Source: Kribbella sp. NBC_00382 | GTDB lineage: Bacteria > Actinomycetota > Actinomycetes > Propionibacteriales > Kribbellaceae | Assembly: GCF_036067295.1 (NCBI RefSeq) | Contig: NZ_CP107954.1 | Location: 1,302,001 to 1,366,000 of the forward strand | Length of the DNA stretch: 64,000 nt | Reading direction: 5' to 3' | In this document: one piece after another, positions 1 to 7,935 of the stretch | How positions within the stretch are numbered: position 1 is the first letter of the stretch | Layout: every line of letters starts with the position of its first letter | Notes under the pieces: generated by a model | What the model was told of the DNA's origin: nothing | The model's database searches: none | What the model saw: only the letters and a program-made list of their open reading frames with translations | Position numbers and translations under genes: made by a program

Positions 1-588
1 AAGACGCGACTGGATCCGGCGACCGGGCTGATGCCGCACCAGGTGACGCCGGTGAGTACGGGCGCTCGGGGTACTTCGCAGACGCTCATCCATCGGTTCC
101 TGCTGGAGATCGATCCGGGGTTCGCGCGATCGCAGTACGAGGTGTTCCGGCAGAAGTTCGTCACCGGGCTCGGGCCGGCGATCCGGGAGTTCCCCAAGCG
201 GACCGCCGGGAGTGGGGATGTCGACTCCGGGCCGCTGGTGTTCGGGGTCAGCCTGTCGGCGACGACGGTCGGGCTCGGGGCAGCGCGCGTCCAGCACGAC
301 TCATTGGCCGGCGTACTGGCTCGGGAGGGCGACCTGCTCGGAGTACCGGTCAGCGGGTTGCACACCAAGCGGTATGCGCTCGGGCTGGTACCGATCGGCG
401 ACGCGTTTCTGGTCTGGTCGGCGACAGCGCTACCGTTTGCCGCCGACCAGCAACCGGAGCTGAACAACGGGTTCAAAGCCTGGTGGCTCCCGTGGCTCGT
501 GCTCGTCTGGCTGCCGAGCCTCGTACTGTGGGGGTTCGTTCGGCTGACCAGACGGAGGACCGATGCCCGCGGCGCAGCGGATCAGTAG
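1..588 (+). CDS. Conserved hypothetical membrane-anchored protein, 5' end outside the window
   Basis: The frame is open from the first base, so the N-terminus lies upstream of the window; a methionine at base 31 is probably internal. The visible 195 residues begin with a soluble region containing DPATGLMPHQ and GARGTSQ, then GDVDSGPLVFGVSLSATTVG. They end with a single hydrophobic segment (roughly WWLPWLVLVWLPSLVLW) and a basic Arg-rich tail. This pattern suggests a large extracytoplasmic or toroid-like domain anchored by a C-terminal helix. I do not recognise a characterised family and assign no function. The stop overlaps the next gene by 26 bases, so the two are probably cotranscribed. Confidence 0.75.
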   Translation, partial: KTRLDPATGLMPHQVTPVSTGARGTSQTLIHRFLLEIDPGFARSQYEVFRQKFVTGLGPAIREFPKRTAGSGDVDSGPLVFGVSLSATTVGLGAARVQHDSLAGVLAREGDLLGVPVSGLHTKRYALGLVPIGDAFLVWSATALPFAADQQPELNNGFKAWWLPWLVLVWLPSLVLWGFVRLTRRRTDARGAADQ

Positions 589-1414
589 CAGGAATGCCCG
601 CTTCCAGGTGTGGGAGGCACTGCTCACCAACCGGAACAAGCGGCTGCGGGCCGGCGAGTTCCTGGTCCAGGGAGTCCGGCCGATCAGCCTGGCGCTCGAG
701 CACGGATGGACCATCCGCGCGTTCCTGTACGACTCGGAGCGGGGGCTGTCTCGGTGGGCCGGTGATCTGTTGCAGGGCAACCGCAGCGTCGAGCGGGTCA
801 GCATGGCGCCGGAGTTGCTGGCTGAACTGGGCGAGAAGGGCGAGACACCGCCTGAGCTGATCGCGGTGGTGGAGATGCCCGCGGATGAGCTCGATCGGAT
901 CAAGGTGGGGCCGGACTTCCTCGGAGTCGTGTTCGATCGGCCGACCGGGCCAGGCAACATCGGGTCGATCATCCGGTCCGCCGACGCGTTCGGTGCGGAC
1001 GGCGTGATCGTCACCGGGCACGCAGCCGACGTTTATGACTCGAAGGCCGTCCGGGCGAGCACGGGGTCGCTGTTCGCAGTACCGGCTGTGCGGGTGCCGT
1101 CGCAGCGTGAGGTGATGGCGTGGGTCTCGGAACAGCGCGACGCCGGTACGCCGGTTGTCGTGGTCGGCACCGATGAGCACGGCGAGGCCGACATCTTCGA
1201 CTTCGACCTGACCCGGCCGACCCTGCTGCTGATCGGCAACGAGACGTCAGGCCTCAGCGCCGCCTGGAAGGAGCTCGCCGACCACCTCGTCCGCATCCCG
1301 ATGACGGGCTCGGCGAGTTCGCTGAATGCCGCCAACGCGGCGACCGCTGTCCTCTACGAGGTCTCCCGCCAGCGCTCCCATTCGTTCAAGACCGGCGGCG
1401 ACCGCAGCAGCTAG
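563..1414 (+). CDS. TrmH/SpoU-family RNA 2'-O-methyltransferase
   Basis: A 283-residue protein predicted to transfer a methyl group from SAM to a ribose 2'-OH in rRNA or tRNA, in the cytoplasm. The C-terminal half carries the three SpoU signatures in order: motif 1 NIGSIIRSADAFGADGVI near residues 130-147, motif 2 LLIGNETSGLS near 222, and motif 3 IPMTGSASSLNAANAATAVL near 243-262. Together these form the trefoil-knot SAM site. The N-terminal 110 residues resemble the substrate-binding extension of 23S rRNA methyltransferases, with LRAGEFLVQGVRPI at 29-42. The ATG start sits inside the end of the upstream gene. The exact target nucleotide cannot be told from sequence. Confidence 0.9.
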   Translation: MPAAQRISSRNARFQVWEALLTNRNKRLRAGEFLVQGVRPISLALEHGWTIRAFLYDSERGLSRWAGDLLQGNRSVERVSMAPELLAELGEKGETPPELIAVVEMPADELDRIKVGPDFLGVVFDRPTGPGNIGSIIRSADAFGADGVIVTGHAADVYDSKAVRASTGSLFAVPAVRVPSQREVMAWVSEQRDAGTPVVVVGTDEHGEADIFDFDLTRPTLLLIGNETSGLSAAWKELADHLVRIPMTGSASSLNAANAATAVLYEVSRQRSHSFKTGGDRSS

Positions 1415-1424
1415 CGTCGGCGGC

Positions 1425-1820
1425 ATGACAGTTCAACCACAGCCCATGATCGCCGTCCACGACGTCGAGAAGAGCAGTGCCTGGTACTGCGCTGTACTGG
1501 GCGCGACGAGCGGCCACGGCGGCCCGGAGTACGAGCAACTCCTCGTCGGCGACGCGATGATCCTCCAACTCCACAAGCTGGAACTCGGCCACCACCACGG
1601 CACGATCGGCGACCCCACGCTGCCCGTCGGCAACGGCGTTGCACTGTGGTTCGAGGTCGAGCCCCTGGAGGCCGAGCGCATCAAGGCGACCGGCGCCACT
1701 GTCCAGACCGACCTGCACCACAATCCCAACGCCGGCCACCATGAACTCTGGCTCCGTGACCCCGACGGTTACCTCGTCGTGCTGGCGTCACGCAGTGGCG
1801 AGGATCTCTCCGTGGAGTAA
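1425..1820 (+). CDS. VOC (glyoxalase/bleomycin-resistance fold) family protein
   Basis: About 131 residues forming one VOC module with paired beta-alpha-beta-beta-beta units. IAVHDVEKSSAWYCAVLGA near the start is the usual first strand-helix, and ELWLRDPDGYLVVLASR near the C-terminus carries the typical DPDGY signature. Family members bind a divalent metal and act as lyases, dioxygenases or drug-binding proteins; none can be singled out here. I chose the ATG eleven bases after the methyltransferase stop, because the longer reading adds only residues overlapping that gene. The 3' end overlaps the convergent methyltransferase gene by 33 bases. Confidence 0.85.
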   Translation: MTVQPQPMIAVHDVEKSSAWYCAVLGATSGHGGPEYEQLLVGDAMILQLHKLELGHHHGTIGDPTLPVGNGVALWFEVEPLEAERIKATGATVQTDLHHNPNAGHHELWLRDPDGYLVVLASRSGEDLSVE

Positions 1821-2582
1821 GGAGATGAAGGCGGCGGGGTCGGCTGCCCAGGCCTGCCAGGCCTTGGAGATCTCGTCGAGCGTTTCTTGCGGTACGCCGG
1901 AAGCGAGCGCCTGCTCGGCCATCGCCGACTGGAGGATCCGGTCGGCCCACATGCCGCCCCACCAGGCCCGGTCCTCGTCGGTGGTGAAGGTCCAGTTGCT
2001 GGCCGTCGCCTCGACCTTCTCGAAGCCGGCCTCCAGTGCCCAGGAGAGCAGGCGGCGACCAGCGTCGGGTTCGCCACCGTTGGCGCGGGCGAGGCGTTGG
2101 TAGAGCGTCATCCACTCGGTGAGCTCGGGCAACTCGGGGAACCAGGCGAAGGCTTGGTAGTCGGAGTCACGGGCCGCGACGATGCCGCCGGGCTTGCAGA
2201 CGCGGCGCATCTCGCGGAGTGCCTGGACCGGGTCGGCCACGTGCTGCAAGACCTGGTGAGCGTGGACGACGTCGAAGGAGTCGTCGGGCAGGTCGAGGTG
2301 GTGGACGTCGCCGACGATGAAGTCGACCGAGATGTCGAGCTTGGCGAAGGTCGCGCGGGTGATGTCGAGCGCGCCCTCGTTCGCCTCGAGAGCCGTCGTC
2401 CGACCGGGCTGGACGAGCCGGGCGAGGTCGGCCGTGATGGTGCCGGGGCCTGCGCCGATGTCGAGCAAGGACTGGCCTGGACGCAGCTGCGGCAACAGGT
2501 AGCCGGCCGAGTTCTCAGCGGTGCGCCAGCTGTGCGAGCGCAGTACGGATTCGTGGTGGCCGTGCGTGTACACGTTGTTCAT
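1788..2582 (-). CDS. Class I SAM-dependent methyltransferase (UbiE/MenG-like)
   Basis: A 264-residue cytosolic methyltransferase with a Rossmann-like SAM fold. Motif I is LLDIGAGPGTITADLA (about 39-54), the acidic motif is LEAN near 71, motif post-I is VGDVHHLDLPDDSFDVVHAHQVLQH split around 90-115, and the motif III region is MRRVCKPGG near 125. The closest general resemblance is to UbiE/COQ5-like small-molecule methyltransferases. The substrate is unknown. It is transcribed away from the monooxygenase gene, and its 3' end overlaps the VOC gene convergently. The start is an ATG with no closer alternative. Confidence 0.9.
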   Translation of the reverse strand: MNNVYTHGHHESVLRSHSWRTAENSAGYLLPQLRPGQSLLDIGAGPGTITADLARLVQPGRTTALEANEGALDITRATFAKLDISVDFIVGDVHHLDLPDDSFDVVHAHQVLQHVADPVQALREMRRVCKPGGIVAARDSDYQAFAWFPELPELTEWMTLYQRLARANGGEPDAGRRLLSWALEAGFEKVEATASNWTFTTDEDRAWWGGMWADRILQSAMAEQALASGVPQETLDEISKAWQAWAADPAAFISLLHGEILATA

Positions 2583-2638
2583 GACGGACTCCCTTGTCCT
2601 CGGTCAGCACGCTCAGGCTAGCGCTTCATCTTGTTTTG

Positions 2639-2666
2639 TGAGACATATCGTCTTGAATTATGAGAC
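2639..2666. promoter_or_regulatory. Possible operator in the divergent methyltransferase/monooxygenase spacer
   Basis: The 170-base spacer is distinctly AT-richer than its surroundings. It contains an AGAC-N5-GTCT dyad (2641-2653) and two copies of TGAGAC 22 bases apart. The position between two divergent starts suits a shared operator. No regulator gene lies next to it, so this is an inference from layout only. Confidence 0.3.
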
Positions 2667-2752
2667 TGGATGATGGCCGGATATGGCCAGACCGGGACGG
2701 CCTCCGCGGGTGATTCTTGAGTCCTGAGAACGCATCCATCAGGAGGAAGAAA

Positions 2753-3049
2753 GTGCTTGCAAAGGTATTCCCCATCCACCTCAAGGCCGGCAACCAGGCG
2801 AAGGCCGAGGAGCTCGTTCAGGCGTTCGCACCGCAAGGGCCCGGGCAGGAGGAAGGCACGTTGTCGTTCCGGGTGTATCGCGATCCTGCGACGCCCGACT
2901 ACCTGCTGTTCGTGGAGCACTTCGCGGACCAGGCGGCGTACGACGCGCACACCGGCTCGTCGGCGTACAAGGAGCTGATCGCGGGGCAGTTCGCCGAGCT
3001 GATCGTGGAGTTCGTCGAGATCGACCACGAGCTGCTGGTCAGCGTATGA
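2753..3049 (+). CDS. Antibiotic-biosynthesis-monooxygenase (ABM) domain protein
   Basis: A 98-residue single-domain ABM protein, a dimeric ferredoxin-like fold used by cofactor-free quinol monooxygenases. Family-like stretches are FPIHLKAGNQAKAEELVQAF near the start, LSFRVYRDPATPDYLLFVEHF in the middle, and the helix beginning QAAYDAHTGS. The GTG start is set by an AGGAGG ribosome-binding site seven bases upstream; an in-frame TTG 36 bases earlier has no such site. The stop overlaps the next gene as ATGA, so the two products are probably made together. The substrate is unknown. Confidence 0.85.
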   Translation: MLAKVFPIHLKAGNQAKAEELVQAFAPQGPGQEEGTLSFRVYRDPATPDYLLFVEHFADQAAYDAHTGSSAYKELIAGQFAELIVEFVEIDHELLVSV

Positions 3050-3837
3050 GCACCGACCGGAAGGCACAGGCCCGGGCTTTCCGGGCGCTGCATGCAGACG
3101 GGCCGCTCGTCCTGCCGAACGCGTGGGACCCCGGTTCGGCGCGCGCGATCGAGGCGGCGGGCGCCAAAGCCGTCGCGACGACGAGTGCAGGCGTTTCGTG
3201 GGCCGAGGGAGTCGCGGACGCGGGTGGTCTCACCCGCGCCGCGGCGCTCGCGGTACTGCGCCGCATCGCGGCGGTGATCTCGGTACCACTCACCGCCGAT
3301 CTGGAATCCGGGTACGGCGCGACGCCGGCCGAGGTCGGCGAAACCGTTGCCGAGGTCATCGAGATCGGCGTCGTCGGCATCAATCTCGAGGACAGCGTCG
3401 CGCATGTGCTGAGCGATCCGGCGGTGCTGGCCGCGCGGATCGCGGCGGCTCGCTCAGCAGCGGTTGCCTCAGGCATCGATCTCGTGATCAACGCACGGAC
3501 GGACACTCATCTGTTCGGCGATGGGACCGGGACGCTGGAACGAGCACGCCTGTACGCCGAAGCAGGCGCTGATGTGCTCTTCGTTCCGGGTGTCGGCGAT
3601 CCGAAGATCATCCGCGAACTCGTTGCCGGGTCACCGCTTCCGTTGAACGTGATGACGGGGCCCGGCGGACCGACTGTCGGCGAGTTGGCCGCCTTGGGGG
3701 TCGCGCGGATCAGTCTTGGGCCGGCAATCAGTGCGGGGGCCTATGGGCTCGCGGCCGCGGCTGCGCAGGAAGTGCTTGCTACTGGCACCTACGAGATCTT
3801 GGGTGACTTGGGCAAGCACAACGCGCTACTGCGATAG
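3046..3837 (+). CDS. Isocitrate lyase / PEP mutase superfamily enzyme
   Basis: A 263-residue (beta/alpha)8 enzyme of the ICL/PEPM superfamily, which makes or breaks C-C or C-P bonds next to a carboxylate. Visible landmarks are LPNAWDPGSARAIEAAGAKA near 22-41, the metal-binding region PLTADLESGYG near 82-92, GINLEDS near 113-119 and INARTDTHLFG near 146-156. The KKCG loop cysteine of true isocitrate lyase is absent, so a carboxyPEP mutase, oxaloacetate-hydrolase or 2-methylisocitrate-lyase-like role is more likely. Coupling to the ABM gene by a 4-base overlap suggests a shared oxidative pathway. The 3' end overlaps the convergent AlkA-like gene by 12 bases. Confidence 0.85.
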   Translation: MSTDRKAQARAFRALHADGPLVLPNAWDPGSARAIEAAGAKAVATTSAGVSWAEGVADAGGLTRAAALAVLRRIAAVISVPLTADLESGYGATPAEVGETVAEVIEIGVVGINLEDSVAHVLSDPAVLAARIAAARSAAVASGIDLVINARTDTHLFGDGTGTLERARLYAEAGADVLFVPGVGDPKIIRELVAGSPLPLNVMTGPGGPTVGELAALGVARISLGPAISAGAYGLAAAAAQEVLATGTYEILGDLGKHNALLR

Positions 3838-5115
3838 GTGAAGGTAAGCGAGAGCCCGCCACGGACGCCAGGCTTCGGAGTCCGTGGCGGGCCCTGCAGG
3901 AAAGGCATCGCGGGCACCCAGGCGGAGGGCGATGTGGTGGGCGGCGATGTCGCTGATCCCATCGATGCACGTGAGGCTCAGGACGAGGGTTTCGAGTGGT
4001 TCACCGCCATCGAGCTTGATGTTGCCTGCGGCAACTTCGTTGGCCAGCGCGCGGAGGGTGTCGCTGACGCGACCCGGCTGGTCGTACCGGCTCGCCAGCG
4101 TCTCCGCCGAAGGAAATGCATGGGTGAGTCCATGGCCGAGCCCCGCAACCGGCGTACCGACGGTCTCCACCAACTCCTTGAGCAGCTCGGTCGAATCTTG
4201 GTCTCGGACTATTGCTGCGACGGCGATCTCGAACGGGCCCCATGCTCCGGGCACTCGGAGGCCGGGACGGTCTTTGATCAGCGGGCCGATGACGGGATCG
4301 CCGCTTAGCTGGGCGGTGGCTAGTACCGGTTCGGTTTCGAGGCCGACGAGTTGGGCTGCGCGTTCCGCGACGTGGATGACGCCTTCCCAGTAAGGGAGAT
4401 GGGCGCGCAGGAGGAGGTGGTCGGGGCCGCCCGCGGTGATTTCGAGGAGGCCGGGGTCGCCGTCGAGGGCGATCGTGCGGCGGTACACACCGTCGATGAC
4501 GGACTCCACGCCGGGGATCGCGTGGGTGGTGAGGAAGGCGAGCATCGCGGGCCAGTCGTACGGCGGGGTGTACGGCATCCGTAGTACGAGGCCTCCGTCG
4601 GCGGCCAGCCGGTCGGTACGGCGACGACGATCGCGCAGCTCACGTGGGGTCGACCGGAAGATCTCACGCATCGCGCGGTTGAACTGGCGCAGGCTGCCGA
4701 AGCCGGACGCGAAGGCGACGTCGGCGATCGTCAGATCCGAGTCGTCGAGCAGTCGACGGGCGAAATGCGCGCGGCGGGAGCGGGCGAACTGGTCGGGCGT
4801 GACGCCGAGATGGTCGTTGAACATCCGGCGCAGATGGCGTGCGGACAACCCCAGTCGCGCGGCCAGTGCGGTCTCGTCCGCGTCGTCGAGCACGCCGGTG
4901 ATGATCAGCTGGACTGCGCGGCAGACGAGTTCGGGGGCTTCGTCGGCGACGGTGCCAGCCACCCGGTACGGACGGCAGCGTAGGCAGGCGCGGTAGCCGG
5001 CGGCCTCGGCGGCGGACGGCAGTTCGAAGGTTTCGACGTTCTCCGCGAGGGGTTTGGCGCCGCAACCCGGGCGGCAGTAGATACCGGTGGTACGGACTGC
5101 GGAGTACGTGGTCAC
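3826..5115 (-). CDS. Ada-type regulator fused to AlkA-like 3-methyladenine glycosylase, probably lacking the catalytic Asp
   Basis: A 429-residue, three-part protein. Residues 1-50 are an Ada zinc/methyl-acceptor domain (GIYCRPGC and CLRCRP supply four Cys). Residues about 60-165 are an AraC-type HTH (LSARHLRRMFNDHLGVTPDQFARSRR is in this region). Residues about 180-429 are an AlkA N-terminal domain and a helix-hairpin-helix glycosylase domain. Such fusions sense methyl phosphotriesters and repair alkylated bases. The hairpin reads IDGISDIAAHHIALR, and the usual FPAxDLGxR that follows is replaced by FPAGPATDSEAWRPWR. The catalytic Asp segment therefore looks deleted, and glycosylase activity is doubtful. 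The start is GTG, immediately preceded in frame by a stop. Confidence 0.85.
   Translation of the reverse strand: MTTYSAVRTTGIYCRPGCGAKPLAENVETFELPSAAEAAGYRACLRCRPYRVAGTVADEAPELVCRAVQLIITGVLDDADETALAARLGLSARHLRRMFNDHLGVTPDQFARSRRAHFARRLLDDSDLTIADVAFASGFGSLRQFNRAMREIFRSTPRELRDRRRRTDRLAADGGLVLRMPYTPPYDWPAMLAFLTTHAIPGVESVIDGVYRRTIALDGDPGLLEITAGGPDHLLLRAHLPYWEGVIHVAERAAQLVGLETEPVLATAQLSGDPVIGPLIKDRPGLRVPGAWGPFEIAVAAIVRDQDSTELLKELVETVGTPVAGLGHGLTHAFPSAETLASRYDQPGRVSDTLRALANEVAAGNIKLDGGEPLETLVLSLTCIDGISDIAAHHIALRLGARDAFPAGPATDSEAWRPWRALAYLHLSQ
3854..3892. terminator. Perfect 13-bp inverted repeat at the convergent gene ends
   Basis: Two 13-base arms (3854-3866 and 3880-3892) pair perfectly around a 13-base loop, inside the last codons of the AlkA-like gene and just past the ICL/PEPM stop. 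It could serve as a bidirectional terminator, although neither side has a proper T-run. The right arm encodes RPWRA of the AlkA-like protein; the left arm lies where the catalytic Asp segment would be expected. Confidence 0.4.
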
Positions 5116-5198
5116 TCAGCCATGGTGCGGATACCGGGCTAGTCCGTCCAGTCATATCCGGACGGATCCCGATCAGCAGCGGACGCTAAGGTGCCGAG

Positions 5199-5744
5199 GT
5201 GTCGTCGAAGCCCATGCTCATCGTGGTCAGCGGTCCGCCGGGCAGCGGCAAGACCACGCTCGCCCACCGGATCGCGGCCGCCGTCGGCTGTCCGGCGATC
5301 TGCCGGGACGAGATCAAGGAGGGGATGGCGCACGCGACGCCTGGCTTCGTACCGGGTCCGGCCGATCCGCTGACGATGCGCACGCTCGCGACGTTCTTCG
5401 ACGTGATCGGCCTGCTGATCGGCCGCGGCTCGACGGTGGTCGCCGAGGCCGCATTCCAGGATCGTGTCTGGCGGCCGGGACTCACGCCGTTCCTCGGGCT
5501 GGCCGAGCTTCGGATCGTGCATTGCGTGGTCTCCGCTGAGGTCGCGCAGGAGCGGATCACCACCCGCGCCGCGGAGAACACCCTCCGCAAGGCGCATGAG
5601 GACGGTCACCGTTCCGCGGAGACGTGGCGGCGCGGTCACGATGCCTTCGACCCGATCACGCTCCCGGTCCCGACCCTGACGGTCGACACCACTGACGGCT
5701 ACCAGCCGGACCTCCCCCGGATCATCCAGTTCCTCGACCGCTAG
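5199..5744 (+). CDS. P-loop kinase-like AAA family protein
   Basis: A 181-residue protein with a clean Walker A, VVSGPPGSGKTTLAHRIA, at residues 9-26. ICRDEIKEGM follows near 34-43, and a Walker-B-like strand (STVVAEAAF) is near 83-91. This is the layout of small zeta-toxin/shikimate-kinase/chloramphenicol-phosphotransferase-like kinases that phosphorylate a small molecule. The GTG start is 15 bases before an in-frame ATG that could also serve. It is transcribed away from the Ada-AlkA gene across an 83-base spacer and has no obvious operon partner. Confidence 0.8.
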   Translation: MSSKPMLIVVSGPPGSGKTTLAHRIAAAVGCPAICRDEIKEGMAHATPGFVPGPADPLTMRTLATFFDVIGLLIGRGSTVVAEAAFQDRVWRPGLTPFLGLAELRIVHCVVSAEVAQERITTRAAENTLRKAHEDGHRSAETWRRGHDAFDPITLPVPTLTVDTTDGYQPDLPRIIQFLDR

Positions 5745-5792
5745 TACTGCGACCTTCTGGTTCCGTATCGACTCGCTGACTAAAGTCAGGGA

Positions 5793-6482
5793 ATGGATCT
5801 GCTGAAGCGGTTCGAGAGTCTGACCACTGCTCATGTCGCCGACGCCTGCCTGCGCGCGGACGTTCCGGTGCGGACGGTGTCGCTACAACCCGTCACCTCC
5901 TGGCGCGTCGCCGGCCGGGTACTTCCGGTACGCCACGTCGGGAGCGTCGACATCTACTTGGAGGCATTCGACTCGGCCGAGGCCGGTGACGTGCTCGTCG
6001 TCGACAACGGCGCGCGCCGCGACGAGGCCTGCGTCGGCGACATGGTGGCCGAGGAGGCGAAGGCTGCCGGCCTCACCGGGCTGGTCATCTGGGGTCTGCA
6101 CCGGGACACGGTCGACATCCGGGCGGTCGGCCTGCCTGTGTACAGCCTCGGCGCGCTTCCGACCGGGCCGCTCCGGCTCGATCCCCAGGCGCCGGACGCG
6201 CTGGAGTACGCGGTCGTCGGCGATTGGACGGTCACGCGCGCTGACGTAGTACTGGGTGACGAGGACGGTGTCATCTTCATCCCGGCCGACCGGGCCGAGG
6301 AACTGCTCGACCTCGCCACCTCGATCCAGGCGACCGAACGACGCCAGGCCGAGCTGATCCGCTCCGGTACTTCGTTGCGCCGGCAGGTCGGTTTCGACGC
6401 CTACCTCGCGGCACGCAAGGAGCGTCCGTCGCTCACGTTTCGCGAGCATCTTCGCGGCGTCGGTGGCGCGATCGAGGAGTGA
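5793..6482 (+). CDS. RraA / HMG-aldolase-like family protein
   Basis: A 229-residue protein of the RraA-like fold, which includes RNase E inhibitor-like proteins and 4-hydroxy-4-methyl-2-oxoglutarate/4-carboxy-4-hydroxy-2-oxoadipate aldolases. Family marks are TAHVADACLRADV (11-23), GDVLVVDNGARRDEACVGDM (65-84, containing the GD and R-D residues of the active site), GLVIWGLHRD (95-104) and a D-E-D-G-V stretch near 159. The metal-binding aspartate region looks intact, so an aldolase or oxaloacetate decarboxylase role is possible. It lies 13 bases upstream of the aldo/keto reductase and may be cotranscribed with it. Confidence 0.8.
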   Translation: MDLLKRFESLTTAHVADACLRADVPVRTVSLQPVTSWRVAGRVLPVRHVGSVDIYLEAFDSAEAGDVLVVDNGARRDEACVGDMVAEEAKAAGLTGLVIWGLHRDTVDIRAVGLPVYSLGALPTGPLRLDPQAPDALEYAVVGDWTVTRADVVLGDEDGVIFIPADRAEELLDLATSIQATERRQAELIRSGTSLRRQVGFDAYLAARKERPSLTFREHLRGVGGAIEE

Positions 6483-6495
6483 GTAGGCTCGATGT

Positions 6496-7332
6496 GTGCC
6501 TTCACCTGAGCTGACCGCGGCTGCCGCGGGGACCTGGAAACTCGGCGGCTTCACGGTCAACCGGATGGGCTTCGGCTCGATGCGGCTGGCGGGCAGTCCG
6601 GATCGTGAGGTCGCGCTCCAAGTACTGCGGCGCGCGGTCGAGCTCGGCGTCAACCACATCGACACGGCCGCGTTCTACGGGCCGGCGCTCGACCTGATCC
6701 GGGAGGCACTGTCGCCGTACCCGGAGGAGCTCGTCATCACCACCAAGATCGGGCCGGGCGACAGCCCCGAGCGCGGTTTCTACAACGCGACGACGGCGGC
6801 CGAACTCCGCGTCCAGCTCGACGAGAACCTGCGCCGGCTCGGCGTCGACCACCTCGACGTGGTCAACCTGCGGATCATGAACCAGCCCGGCGAGTCACTG
6901 GCCGAACGCTTCGGCTGGCTCACCGAGTTCCGCGACGCCGGCCTGATCCGCCACCTCGGCATCTCCAACGTCAGCCCGCATCACCTCGACGAGGCCGAGG
7001 CGATCGCCCCCGTGGTCTGCATCCAGAACCGCTACTCGATCGAGACGTCCCGCTCCGACGACGCATTCATCCAACTCTGCGCCGATCGTGGCGTCGCCTA
7101 CGTCCCGTTCTTCGCCATCGCCGGCGCGACGGGCGCGGCAGCAACCGCAGTACAAACCGTCGCCGCCTCCCACGGCGTAACGGAACAACAGATCCGCCTG
7201 GCCTGGACCCTCCACCAATCCCCCAACGTCCTAGCCATCCCCGGCACCGGCAACCCAGCCCACCTCGACCAGAACATCGCCGCAGCCGCCATCATGTTGT
7301 CTACGGAGGACCTCACCCTCCTGAGTGCCTGA
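6496..7332 (+). CDS. Aldo/keto reductase lacking the catalytic histidine
   Basis: A 278-residue (beta/alpha)8 oxidoreductase expected to use NADPH. The fold is marked by MGFGSMRLAG (25-34), HIDTAAFYG (54-62, giving the catalytic Asp and Tyr), ITTKIG (75-80, Lys) and HLGISNVSPHHLDEAEAI near 154-171. The strand that normally carries the catalytic His (xLxHRxD) reads LDVVNLRIMNQ, so Arg replaces His. This is seen in a subset of actinobacterial members and may alter the reaction. The GTG start follows the RraA-like gene closely. Confidence 0.85.
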   Translation: MPSPELTAAAAGTWKLGGFTVNRMGFGSMRLAGSPDREVALQVLRRAVELGVNHIDTAAFYGPALDLIREALSPYPEELVITTKIGPGDSPERGFYNATTAAELRVQLDENLRRLGVDHLDVVNLRIMNQPGESLAERFGWLTEFRDAGLIRHLGISNVSPHHLDEAEAIAPVVCIQNRYSIETSRSDDAFIQLCADRGVAYVPFFAIAGATGAAATAVQTVAASHGVTEQQIRLAWTLHQSPNVLAIPGTGNPAHLDQNIAAAAIMLSTEDLTLLSA

Positions 7333-7790
7333 CCCACCTGGCGACGTCATGCGACGGGTCGTTCACCAGCGGCCTGAGCAAGCCGCGCAAAGGCGATGAG
7401 ATCTATTACCTGGCGCCATCAGTGGTGAACAAGAGCCGACAGACGCTCGAACTCGTCGCGGTCGAACCGCAGACAGTCGACTCCGGGATGGAGTTCATCG
7501 AGGCCCGGATCTACCCGGAGCCGGACCGGATCGACGGACCCTGGCTCGCCTGGTCGCCCGGCGCAGAGGACCAGTCGAGCCCACCGAGCCTCCCGTCCAA
7601 GCCGATCGGCGGCCAGCAGATCGCGCCCAAATCGACCCTCGCCGGCATCATCTACCTCCGCTACCGAGTCACGTCCGACCAGCGCCCGTTGCGGTCATCC
7701 GGCGTCAAGATCACCTACCACCGAGGCTTCCGCAACCACACCCAGGTACTGGACGCAAATTACGAGGTCGTCCTCCCGACCAGCCCCTAA
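7333..7790 (+). pseudogene. 5'-truncated remnant of an extracytoplasmic protein gene
   Basis: Read in the frame of the GTG at 7422, coding-like sequence extends upstream without an acceptable start right to the aldo/keto reductase stop (GSFTSGLSKPRKGDEIYYLA precedes VVNKSRQTLELVAVEPQTV). The remainder is a beta-rich domain (FIEARIYPEP, GIIYLRYRVTSD) like the extracellular part of small actinobacterial lipoproteins. No signal peptide or lipobox remains. Either the gene lost its 5' end at a junction near 7333, or it is expressed from GTG 7422 as a 122-residue cytosolic fragment. I favour a truncated gene. Confidence 0.5.
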
Positions 7791-7935
7791 CGGCGCTCGC
7801 CACTCATTGGACTCCGGCCTACCCTTCACGGTTGCGACCTCTGCAGCAAGTTGCAATTGTTTTTTCCACCGTTGACCCACGCCACCGGATCACATTTGCT
7901 GTGACTCCGGAGCAATCGACAACGGAGGACCATCA

